From: Streptomyces olivochromogenes
GTDB lineage: Bacteria; Actinomycetota; Actinomycetes; Streptomycetales; Streptomycetaceae
Length of the DNA: 64,000 bases
Direction of reading: 5' to 3'
NCBI RefSeq assembly: GCF_021538895.1
Contig: NZ_JADDRL010000012.1
Coordinates: 61,395 to 125,394 of the forward strand
Numbering within the stretch: the first letter of the stretch is position 1; every line of letters starts with the position of its first letter. The position numbers and the translations under genes are program-made. This document shows, piece after piece, positions 56,673 through 64,000 of this stretch. The notes beneath the pieces were generated by a model. The model searched no databases, was not told the origin of the DNA, and worked only from the letters and a program-made list of their open reading frames with translations.

Positions 56673-59600
56673 TCAGCAGCCGCTTTGGACGGTCGGCGCC
56701 CAGGGCAGTGCGCGCCGCAGAACCGCCTGGCCGCGGATGTCGCCGAGTCGGACGAACAGGTCACGGGCCCGGACCGCCGTCCGCTCGGCGGGGTCGCGCT
56801 CGCCCGCCTGCCACAGCAGCTGCGCCAGCAGCAGGGAGACCCAGCCGGCGGCGGAGGGGGACCCGGCGACCTGCTCCAGGCCCTGGGCGCGGGTCAGCAG
56901 GGCACGGGCGCGCGCGGAGTCGCCCATGCTCCGGGCCACCAGTCCGAGGTGGAGCAGGTTGTTGGTGGTGCCCGGGTTGTCGTCGGTCTCCTCGAAGCCC
57001 GCGAGGACATGCCCGATCGTCGCCTGAGCGCCTTCGGCGTCCCCCTCGGCCAGCAGGAGCAGACCGAGGCAGCCGAGCGTGATGCCCTCCTCCCGGCGGT
57101 CGCCGAGCCGGCGCCTGATCGCCAGCGCGGTGTCGAGGTACTTCCGGGCCGCGTCGTAGTCGCCCCGGCTGCGGTGGATGTTGCCGAGCGTGTTGAACGC
57201 CAGGGACTCTCCGTGCGGATCGGCGAGCGCGCGGAAGCAGTCGACACCGCGTTCGGCGGCCTCGGCGGCGGCCTCGGCGTCGCCCTGCACACGGGTGGCC
57301 CAGGCGAGATTCGTCAGGACGTAGCCGCGTGCCCGGGACGGGCCGACCGTGCGGCCTGCGAGCACCGTCTCCTCGAAGGACACCGACACCTGCCCCGCCC
57401 CGTCGTCCTCGATCCCGTACCCCGGAGTCATGACGGGCAGGAAGGGGCGGCTTGCGGCGTCGGCCTCGTCCAGCAGCCGGAGACTCTCCAGACAGGCCTC
57501 GCGCGCCGCCGTGCCCTCGCCACGGCAGATGGCCCACACGCTCTCCAGGTGCGCGGCGGCCGCGAGGACCGTGGGGTCGCTCGCGTCGTGGGCGAGGGCG
57601 CGGGCCCGGTCAAGAGCGGTGCGGGCGCGTCCCCAGTTGCCGCGCATCCACAGCAGGATCGCCTGCTGGAAGTGGGCGTGCGCCAGTCCCGCCGGGTCCG
57701 GCAGCCGCTCGTGGATCCCGACGATCCGGGCGGCGATGTCCTCCAGCGGGGAGGCGTCACCGAGCCGGATCGCCAGCACGGCCCGCCCCATCAACGCGCG
57801 TGCCCGCTGCGGGCTGGGCTCCGGTGCGGCGGCCAGGGCGTCGTCCAGCCAGCGCCGGCCCTCGGCGAGCCGGCCCCGTTCGGTCCAGAACCAGCGCAGG
57901 GCGACGGCCAGCCGCAGCGCGCTGTCCGGTTCGTGGCTCAGGAAGGAGCGCAGGGCGGCCCGGAGATTGCCGTAGTCGGCCTCCAGTTCCAGGGACGTCA
58001 CCCCGGACACCCCGATGGGCGGCTCGCGGTCCCGGGCCTCGGCGAGAGCCAGGTAGTACCGCCGGTGCCGGGCCTCGACGTCCGTCAGCTCCCCGGCGGC
58101 CCGCAGCCGGTCCGTGGCGTACTGCCGGATCGTCTCCAGGAGCCGGTAGCGGACTTCGTCCTGCCGGGGCTCCACCCACACCAGGGACTTCTCGGCCAGC
58201 CGGCCGAGCAGGTCCAGCACCGAGGTGTGGTCGGTCGTGTCGGCGCACACCTCCTCGGCCGCGGCGAGCGAGAACCCGCCCGCGAAGACCGCGAGCCTGC
58301 GGAACAGGCACCGTTCCTCGTCGTCGAGCAGCCGGTGGCTCCACTCCAGCGTGGCGAGCAGCGTCTCCTGGCGGGTGGCCCCGTGCCGGCTGCCGTGACC
58401 GAGCAGGGCGAGGGCGTCGTCGAGCCGTTCGGCGATCTGGCGCGGGGCCAGTACGTGCACCCGTGCCGCCGCGAGCTCCAGGGCCAGGGGCATGCCGTCG
58501 AGCCGGAAACAGATCTGTGCCACCGCCTCCGCGTTGCCCGGGGTCAGCCGGAATCCGGGTGCCGCGTCGGCGGCGCGCTCCACGAACAGCCGCACGGAGC
58601 CGAACCGGGCCAGATCCGCCACCGACGGCAGTCGGCGCGGGTCCGGCAGGCCCAGCGAGGGCACCCGGAAGGTGCGTTCCCCGTAGCTGCGCAGGGGCTC
58701 CCGGCTGGTCGCGAGGACGAAGACACCCGGGCAGTGGGCGAGGAGCTGCGAGGCCAGGTCGGCGCACGCGTCGACCAGGTGTTCGCAGTTGTCCAGCACC
58801 AGCAGCAGCTCCCGGCCGCCGAGCTGGGCGATCAGCGCGTCCCGGCCCCCGCCGGACGGCGGGAGCCGCAGCCCGAGGGCCTCGGCGACCGCCTCGGGGA
58901 CCAGGTGCGGTTCCGACAGCCCGGCGAGGTCCACGAAGGACGCCCCGTCCCGGTGGTCGTCGCCGCGACGGGCCGCCACGGCGAGCGCGAGCCGGGTCTT
59001 GCCGCAGCCGCCGGCCCCGGTCAGCGTCAGCAGCCTGCTCCGCCCGAGCAGCTTCTCGATCTCGGCCAGCTCGCGCTCCCGGCCGATCAAGGGAGTCGCC
59101 GGCACCGGCAACTCGTGCCGTGGGACCTCCGCCGGCTGTTCCCGCGCCTCCACGGAGTCGGCCAGCAGCTCGCGGAAGAGGCGGCGGGTCTGCGGGTCGG
59201 GGTCGGCACCGGTGTCCTGGCGGAGCGCGTCCCGCAGATGCTCGTAGTCGGCCAGCGCCTCCCGGCGTCGCCCGGCGTCGGCCAGGACCCGCATCAGCGC
59301 CCGGTGACCCGGCTCGTGCAGGGGCTCCTCGACGATCAGGGCCCGCAGTACGTCGATGGCCTCGTCCGTGTGGTGATCGTGCTCCAGCACCTCGCCGAGC
59401 CCCAGCCGGAGTGCCGTGCGCCGCGTCTCCAGCGCCTCGGCCGCCTCGCCCACCCAGGGCTCGTACCGATCCTCGGGCAGCAGACCCGGGGCGGCCAGGG
59501 CGAGCGCGGCGCGGTAGTCCGCGGAGCCGCCGCCGTCCGCGGCCCGGCGCGCCGCCCCCTCGAACTCGTCGAGGTCGATCCGCACACCGCCGCCGGGGCC

Positions 59601-59897
59601 GAGCAGCACCATGTCGTCGCGCAGCACGACGACGTCGCCCGGCGCACCCGTGGCGGTCAGCGCGCGGCGCAGTGCGTGCAGCACCTGGTGGAGGTTGTTC
59701 GCCGCGGCCGTCCGGTCGAGGTCCGGCCACAGAAGGTCGTAGAGCCGTTCCCGGTGCAGCTGGTGGCCCGGGGACAGGCACAGGAGTTTGAGCAGGCTAC
59801 GGGCCTTGCGCAGCCGCCACGCCCCGGCGGCGACCGGGCGGTCGGCGACCGCCACCGCGAATCCGCCGAGGAGCCGGATGTGTACCTGATCGGCCAT
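56673..59897 (-). CDS. BTAD-NB-ARC-TPR transcriptional regulator (AfsR/SARP-like)
   Basis: A 1074-residue multidomain regulator. Residues 1-95 form an OmpR-type winged helix (LRKARSLLKLLCLSPGHQLHRERLYDLLWPD). Residues 100-250 are the bacterial transcriptional activation domain with LHEPGHRALMRVLADAGRRREALADYEHLRDALRQ. Residues ~270-560 are an NB-ARC-type ATPase: PLIGRERELAEIEKLL, Walker A TGAGGCGKTRLALAV, LLLVLDNCEHLVDACADL and GMPLALELAAARV. The rest is TPR repeats. These proteins activate neighbouring metabolic or antibiotic genes upon ATP-dependent switching. The nearby BBE oxidase and GNAT genes on the same strand are likely targets. The DoxX gene is divergent. Confidence 0.93.
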   Translation of the reverse strand: MADQVHIRLLGGFAVAVADRPVAAGAWRLRKARSLLKLLCLSPGHQLHRERLYDLLWPDLDRTAAANNLHQVLHALRRALTATGAPGDVVVLRDDMVLLGPGGGVRIDLDEFEGAARRAADGGGSADYRAALALAAPGLLPEDRYEPWVGEAAEALETRRTALRLGLGEVLEHDHHTDEAIDVLRALIVEEPLHEPGHRALMRVLADAGRRREALADYEHLRDALRQDTGADPDPQTRRLFRELLADSVEAREQPAEVPRHELPVPATPLIGRERELAEIEKLLGRSRLLTLTGAGGCGKTRLALAVAARRGDDHRDGASFVDLAGLSEPHLVPEAVAEALGLRLPPSGGGRDALIAQLGGRELLLVLDNCEHLVDACADLASQLLAHCPGVFVLATSREPLRSYGERTFRVPSLGLPDPRRLPSVADLARFGSVRLFVERAADAAPGFRLTPGNAEAVAQICFRLDGMPLALELAAARVHVLAPRQIAERLDDALALLGHGSRHGATRQETLLATLEWSHRLLDDEERCLFRRLAVFAGGFSLAAAEEVCADTTDHTSVLDLLGRLAEKSLVWVEPRQDEVRYRLLETIRQYATDRLRAAGELTDVEARHRRYYLALAEARDREPPIGVSGVTSLELEADYGNLRAALRSFLSHEPDSALRLAVALRWFWTERGRLAEGRRWLDDALAAAPEPSPQRARALMGRAVLAIRLGDASPLEDIAARIVGIHERLPDPAGLAHAHFQQAILLWMRGNWGRARTALDRARALAHDASDPTVLAAAAHLESVWAICRGEGTAAREACLESLRLLDEADAASRPFLPVMTPGYGIEDDGAGQVSVSFEETVLAGRTVGPSRARGYVLTNLAWATRVQGDAEAAAEAAERGVDCFRALADPHGESLAFNTLGNIHRSRGDYDAARKYLDTALAIRRRLGDRREEGITLGCLGLLLLAEGDAEGAQATIGHVLAGFEETDDNPGTTNNLLHLGLVARSMGDSARARALLTRAQGLEQVAGSPSAAGWVSLLLAQLLWQAGERDPAERTAVRARDLFVRLGDIRGQAVLRRALPWAPTVQSGC

Positions 59898-60097
59898 GAC
59901 TGCCTCACGAGCAGGCTACCGCCAGACCCGGGCCGGGACCTGCCGTGCCCGGATGCACGACGATGCCCGCTGGGGAAGGATCGGGCAGGGGTGGTCCGCG
60001 TTCCGTGCTGCCGCACGAGCCCACCACCCACCGGTGCCTCGGCGTCCGTCCGAGCTGGGGGTGACGCCCGATCCGGCGCTCCTACCGGAGCATTCAC

Positions 60098-60607
60098 ATG
60101 GACACGAAACGCTTGACGTCGACGCCGTCGGCCGGTGACTTCGGCCTGCTGCTCGTCCGGCTGACCTTCGGGCTGCTGATGGCCGGGCACGGAGCTCAGA
60201 AACTGTTCGGGTTCTTCGGCGGAGGGGGCCTGACGGCGACCGGCCAGGGGTTCGCCCGCCTTGGCTTCCGCCCGGGAAAGCTGTTCGCCGTGATCGGCGG
60301 GCTGTCCGAATTCCTCGGCGGACTCGGCTTCGCCCTCGGGCTCCTCACCCCCTTGGCGGCCGCCGCCCTGATCGGCGTGATGATCAATGCCATGGCGACC
60401 GTCTCCGGCGCCCACGGCCTGTGGGACACGAACGGCGGCGTGGAGTACAGCGTCTGCATCTGCGTGGTCGCCCTGGCCGTCGCGGCCATCGGCCCGGGCC
60501 GGCTCGCCCTCGACCGGTTCTTCCCCTGGGGCACGGGCGGTTGGGCCGAGGCCGGGTTGGCCCTGGGCCTGGGCGGTATCGGCGCTGCGATAACGCTGAG
60601 TCTGTGA
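60098..60607 (+). CDS. DoxX-family membrane protein
   Basis: A 169-residue membrane protein with four to five helices. LLLVRLTFGLLMAGHGAQKLFGFFGG and FARLGFRPGKLFAVIGGLSEFLGG are typical of the DoxX family, followed by GVMINAMATVSGAHGLWDTNGGVEYS. DoxX proteins sit in the cytoplasmic membrane and in some actinobacteria work with thioredoxin-like enzymes and SodA under redox stress; a role here is unproven. GGAG precedes ATG 60098. The 200-bp upstream gap to the divergent BTAD regulator shows no further gene. Confidence 0.92.
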   Translation: MDTKRLTSTPSAGDFGLLLVRLTFGLLMAGHGAQKLFGFFGGGGLTATGQGFARLGFRPGKLFAVIGGLSEFLGGLGFALGLLTPLAAAALIGVMINAMATVSGAHGLWDTNGGVEYSVCICVVALAVAAIGPGRLALDRFFPWGTGGWAEAGLALGLGGIGAAITLSL

Positions 60608-60655
60608 ATCAGGGCGTGGGCCGTGGCGGCGTGCGGGCTCCGTACCCCGCGTCGG

Positions 60656-61786
60656 CTACCCCCGCTGCGCCGCGTCGGGGCGGCCGCACCGCTCCAGGAC
60701 CACGAGCGCGGCGTCGTCGGTGAGTCGGCCGCCGGTGTGCCGCAGCAGGTCTCCGCGCAGGCCTCGCACCATGTCCTGAAGGGACTGCGCGCTGCGGTCG
60801 CGGGCGTGGGCGCCGAGGTCGTGGTAGCGGCCGCCCCGGTCACGTGCCTCGACGAACCCGTTGGTGTAGAGCAGCAGTCGGTCGCCGGGGCGGAACGCGA
60901 TGGTCTGGGTCACGGGTTCGGCGCCGACGAGGTGGGCGAGCCCGATGGGCGCACCGGGCGGAGTGGGCGCGTGGACACGCACCGTTCCACCGCGCAGCGT
61001 CAGCGGCTCCGGGTGCCCGCAGTGGATCATCCGGACCACGGGCTCGCCATGGGGGAGCTCCAACAGGACGGCGGTCGCGTAGCGTTCGCTGAACGGCTCC
61101 TCCTGCGGCGCGTGCAACTGCCGTGCGGCGCTCGCCTCCAGCCGGCCGCACACGTCGGCCAGTGCGCGTTCCTCGTACGCCGCCTCGCGGAAGCTGCCCA
61201 GCAGCGCGGCGGAGGCCGCCACCGCGGACAGCCCCCTGCCCCGGATGTCTCCGACGAGCACCCGGATGCCGAACGGGGTGTGCAGGGCCTCGTAGAAGTC
61301 ACCACCCTCGCTGTGGCCCTCACGCTGATCGGACACCGCGGGCACGTAGGTGGCGGCCAGGTTCACGGAGCCCATACGGCGGGGCAGCGGGCGCAGCGCG
61401 GCGCGCCGGGCGGCGTCGGCGACCGACCGAGCCCGCCGCAACTGCCGTTCGCGCCGGCACCGCACCGAGCACGCCAACAGCCCGGCCATCGAGACCACCG
61501 CCAGCGTCAGGATCGTCACGTCACCGCCCGGTGTGCCCCACCGTCCCTCGACCAGCTGGACCAGCACGGTCGTCGCCATGGCGGCACCGGCCAGCACGCT
61601 CGTCACCGCGACTCCGTTCAGGGCGCCGGCGAGTACCGGAACGGCGGCCATCACGGGCAGTACGTGCAGCCGGTCGCTCGTCACCAGGTCGGTCAGCGCG
61701 ACTGTGGCCAGCAGCAGGAGCGCTGCGCCCCAGCGCGCGACCGGCGAGAGAACGTCCGTGTGCTGCGGCGAGCGGATCTCAGCCAT
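60656..61786 (-). CDS. Membrane-bound SpoIIE-type PP2C serine phosphatase (RsbU-like)
   Basis: A 376-residue protein. Four to five N-terminal membrane helices (residues 18-110) precede a PP2C/SpoIIE catalytic domain: SEGGDFYEALHTPFGIRVLVGDIRGRGLSAVAASA, HCGHPEPLTLR, FRPGDRLLLYTNGFVEARD and TDDAALVVLE contain the metal-binding aspartates in order. These phosphatases dephosphorylate anti-anti-sigma factors to turn on stress sigma factors. No dedicated sensor domain is present other than the membrane part. The ATG follows a perfect GGAGGTGA inside the end of the FUSC gene, overlapping it by eight bases. Confidence 0.92.
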   Translation of the reverse strand: MAEIRSPQHTDVLSPVARWGAALLLLATVALTDLVTSDRLHVLPVMAAVPVLAGALNGVAVTSVLAGAAMATTVLVQLVEGRWGTPGGDVTILTLAVVSMAGLLACSVRCRRERQLRRARSVADAARRAALRPLPRRMGSVNLAATYVPAVSDQREGHSEGGDFYEALHTPFGIRVLVGDIRGRGLSAVAASAALLGSFREAAYEERALADVCGRLEASAARQLHAPQEEPFSERYATAVLLELPHGEPVVRMIHCGHPEPLTLRGGTVRVHAPTPPGAPIGLAHLVGAEPVTQTIAFRPGDRLLLYTNGFVEARDRGGRYHDLGAHARDRSAQSLQDMVRGLRGDLLRHTGGRLTDDAALVVLERCGRPDAAQRG

Positions 61787-62924
61787 GGCGGCTCACCTCC
61801 ACGGAGGTCCCCGCGGTACGAGGGTGCCGCGTCGGCGCGGTGGCGCCGCGGTCGCGGTCCAGGCACGCGAGCATGTCCTCCAACTGGTGTGCCAGTCCAC
61901 GGTCCTTGCTGGAGTCGGCCTCGGCGTGCAGATGCTGTCCCGCCCATCGGGCGGCCGGCAGGATGGGGTGGGCCCGGCCCCCATGGAAGGTACGGACGCA
62001 CATCGCCGTCCCGAGGAGCAGGCGAGCCCCGCCCGGGCGGAAGTCCGGCGTGACGGGATCGCTTCCGTGACGCCTCGTACGGGGCCCGGACCTGCTCTCC
62101 TCTTCGAGCAACCGGCCCACGTCACTGGCCCGGTCGGCGACGCGCGCGAGCGTGTCCAGGACGGTGTGGTCCAGATGCCACACCGATGTACGGGCCGCCG
62201 ACCGAAGGTTCCACCGGCGGCTCTCCCGTGCCGCGATCAATTCGGTGTCCGCCCGGGTCACCGCATCGGTCAGCCTCGCGGTCCAGTCGTCGCCCAGGAG
62301 TTCCTGCGGGGGCCGCTGCTCGCGGAGTGCGCGCGCGAGGAGTTCCAGTACCCGGGACAGCCGGCCGCGGAGCTCGTCCAGGGCCCGCTCGGCCGAGCGA
62401 AGGTGGAGCGGCGGAAACAGTACGGCGTTGACCGCGGTGCCGATGACCACGCCCACGGCGGTTTCGATCACGTGCGGGGCCAGGTCGTCCCACAGGTGGC
62501 TGCGCGCCATGGCGAAGGCGAACAGCGCGGTGATGGGTACGTGGACGCCGTGCTGTCCGAGGCGGTCGTACCCGGCGAGGACGATGGACGCGAACACGAC
62601 GATGCACAGGGCAGGGAGCGTGGGACCGACGAGGATCGCGGCGGGGACGGCGACGAGAATGCCCAGGGCGCAGCCCGCCGCGTACTGGGCCGCCGCCACC
62701 AGTGAGCGGAACGCCGAGGACTCGGTGATCAGGAGTGCGGCCAGCGCGGCCGGATACGGGCTGTGGCTACCGAATGCCGTGCCGCACACCACCCAGGCCA
62801 GTCCGGCCGCGGCGGCGGCTCGTACGGGAGGCTGCCAGCGGCGGCTCGGCGGTGCGGAGAGTTGTACATGATCGAGTGCGCTCCGTATGAGAGGTGCAGT
62901 AGACATCCCGGTCGTTATTGCCAT
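61779..62924 (-). CDS. FUSC-family membrane protein (aromatic-acid-exporter-like)
   Basis: A ~381-residue protein with about six membrane helices in its first half (AAAAAGLAWVVCGTAFG, AGCALGILVAVPAAILVG, LCIVVFASIVLAGY) and a long helical soluble second half, matching FUSC/aromatic-acid-exporter proteins. HVIETAVGVVIGTAVNAVLFPPLHLRSAERALDELRGRLS is the family-typical TM end followed by the cytosolic helix. The start is uncertain: ATG 62924 is used, with 62906 and 62945 possible and no good ribosome-binding site at any. The stop overlaps the phosphatase gene, suggesting they work together at the membrane. The substrate is unknown. Confidence 0.82.
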   Translation of the reverse strand: MAITTGMSTAPLIRSALDHVQLSAPPSRRWQPPVRAAAAAGLAWVVCGTAFGSHSPYPAALAALLITESSAFRSLVAAAQYAAGCALGILVAVPAAILVGPTLPALCIVVFASIVLAGYDRLGQHGVHVPITALFAFAMARSHLWDDLAPHVIETAVGVVIGTAVNAVLFPPLHLRSAERALDELRGRLSRVLELLARALREQRPPQELLGDDWTARLTDAVTRADTELIAARESRRWNLRSAARTSVWHLDHTVLDTLARVADRASDVGRLLEEESRSGPRTRRHGSDPVTPDFRPGGARLLLGTAMCVRTFHGGRAHPILPAARWAGQHLHAEADSSKDRGLAHQLEDMLACLDRDRGATAPTRHPRTAGTSVEVSRHG

Positions 62925-63011
62925 GTCTGCACCGTGAAAACCCATATGTCCAACTTGATGGATTCTTTGCCTGTCGGCTGGGTGTCCGAGAGCGCTTCCT
63001 ATACTGACCGA

Positions 63012-63998
63012 ATGATCACCGTCCCGCTCAGCGCGCTCGAAGTGGCCACGGTCCAGGAGGGCGCCCGAGCCGCCGACACGTTACGTGACACCACCGAGTT
63101 CGCCCGCCGCCTGGAAGGCCTCGGATACCTGCGCCTTTGGTACGCCGAGCATCATCATTCGCCGGCCATAGGGGCGTTCCCGCCCGTCGTCCTGACCGCC
63201 CACGCGGCCGCGCTCACCTCGTCGATCCGCCTCGGATCCGGGGGCGTACTCGCACCGCACCACGCGCCGATCATGCTGGCGGAGCAGTTCGGCACGCTGG
63301 CCGCACTCCACGGGGGCCGGATCGACCTCGGCATCGGCCGGGGCCCGGGCACCTTCGACGAGGCGACGGCACGCGCCCTGCGGCGAGGCGCCGGACCGGC
63401 GACGGACGACGAGTACCGGAGCGATGTGTCGGCGACTCTGCGTCACCTGGTGGACGAGGTCGTACTCGATCCGCTCCCCGAGCCCTGGCTGCTGTCCTCC
63501 AGCACGGCAGGCGCCGCGCTCGCCGCGGAACTGGGACTGCCGATCGCCTTCGCCCATCACATCCGCCCCGACAACACCCTCGCCGCTCTCGACCACTACC
63601 GCGAGCACTTCTCCCCGTCCCGCTGGTGCGAGCGCCCCCGCATACTGATCTGCGTGGAGACGATATGCGCCGACACACAGCGGGAGGCCGACCGGCTCGC
63701 GGGCCCCATGAACGTGGTCAAGGCCGCGCTCCTCAAGGGGCGGGGCGACATCGCCTTCCCCACCCCCGAACAGGCGGCCGCGCACTCCTTCACGGACGAA
63801 GAAGCGCGGGCGCTGGCCGGGTTCCGTGCCCAACAGGCGTACGGCTCACCGGAGTCCGTCGACAAACGGCTGACGGAGCTGGTGGGCGCGACCGGCGCGG
63901 ACGAACTCATGCTGGTCACGCCCGTCTACGAGTTTGCCGCCCGCCTGAAGTCGTACGAACTGGTCCAGCAGCACATCGCGGTGCCGACGGCGTCCTAG
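63012..63998 (+). CDS. LLM-class flavin-dependent oxidoreductase
   Basis: A 328-residue luciferase-like monooxygenase of the single-component branch. Typical motifs are VPLSALEVATVQEGARAADTL, EGLGYLRLWYAEHHHSPAIG, SIRLGSGGVLAPHHAPIMLAEQFGTL and HGGRIDLGIGRGPG, with GSPESVDKRLTEL and ADELMLVTPVY near the end. These enzymes use FMNH2 or F420 and often act on alkanes, sulfonates or unknown substrates. Codon 24 is TTA (63081-63083). ATG 63012 is preferred to the long upstream frame that runs antisense into the FUSC gene. It ends a few bases before the window edge. Confidence 0.9.
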   Translation: MITVPLSALEVATVQEGARAADTLRDTTEFARRLEGLGYLRLWYAEHHHSPAIGAFPPVVLTAHAAALTSSIRLGSGGVLAPHHAPIMLAEQFGTLAALHGGRIDLGIGRGPGTFDEATARALRRGAGPATDDEYRSDVSATLRHLVDEVVLDPLPEPWLLSSSTAGAALAAELGLPIAFAHHIRPDNTLAALDHYREHFSPSRWCERPRILICVETICADTQREADRLAGPMNVVKAALLKGRGDIAFPTPEQAAAHSFTDEEARALAGFRAQQAYGSPESVDKRLTELVGATGADELMLVTPVYEFAARLKSYELVQQHIAVPTAS

Positions 63999-64000
63999 GC

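Overview
The window is high-GC actinobacterial chromosome, most likely Streptomyces. The evidence is strong third-position G/C bias, frequent GTG starts, many four-base stop/start overlaps (ATGA, GTGA), rare TTA codons, and typical Streptomyces families (MmyB-like, PucR and BTAD regulators, SpoIIE-type phosphatase, LLM flavoprotein). I saw no rRNA, tRNA or CRISPR array. All functional calls come from reading motifs, not from a database search.

Region 1 (1-12554) is ordinary accessory and housekeeping content: an MmyB-like regulator cut by the window edge, an aldehyde dehydrogenase, an MFS exporter and an ArsR-rhodanese regulator that share a near-identical 24-bp upstream site, a lipase, a three-gene block of unknown function ending in a leucine-rich-repeat-variant protein, an acetyltransferase broken by one stop codon, a divergent SDR/MarR pair, a DMT transporter and a flavin monooxygenase under a perfect palindrome. 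A 268-bp MITE-like element with inverted ends and a CTAG target duplication sits exactly at the stop codon of that monooxygenase (12555-12822).

Region 2 (12851-38071) is the most striking part: about 25 kb of tightly packed genes that look like one system. A small GTPase diverges from a Crp-type regulator with an intact cyclic-nucleotide-binding cassette. Then follow, all on the + strand, a two-TM coiled-coil membrane protein and a MotB/ExbD/ZorB-like single-TM protein (a candidate ion-driven motor pair), a large dynamin-like GTPase, a giant Hsp70/actin-fold ATPase, two unknown proteins, a membrane coiled-coil protein with a degenerate PP2C-like domain, an Hsp70-WD40 fusion, a GrpE-like protein, an Hsp70-like protein with a hydrophobic hairpin, two adjacent dynamin-like GTPases and a class III nucleotide-cyclase-like protein. 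The Crp protein at the front and the cyclase-like protein at the back suggest a private second-messenger loop. Three Hsp70-like ATPases, three dynamin-like GTPases and a motor pair suggest a membrane-surveillance or conflict (anti-phage or stress) machine. That role is inference. TTA codons in at least three of its genes, including the regulator, point to bldA-dependent timing.

Region 3 (38340-50343) is metabolic: a TetR-glpD operon divergent from an alkyl-DHAP-synthase-like oxidase and a diacylglycerol-kinase-like gene (a plausible ether- or glycerolipid module); a PucR regulator divergent from acyl-CoA dehydrogenase, CoA-transferase and enoyl-CoA hydratase genes; a glutathione-independent formaldehyde dehydrogenase; and a DUF899 thioredoxin-like protein.

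Region 4 (50378-63998) holds a ParA-like ATPase with a coupled 75-aa partner, a DHA2-type MFS exporter, and a 32-aa peptide gene directly before a complete cytochrome P450 (a candidate P450-modified RiPP locus behind an unusually AT-rich promoter region). After these come an acetyltransferase coupled to a BBE-type flavin oxidase with a large BTAD/NB-ARC/TPR regulator, a DoxX protein, a FUSC-type membrane protein coupled to a membrane-bound SpoIIE-type phosphatase, and a divergent LLM flavin oxidoreductase.
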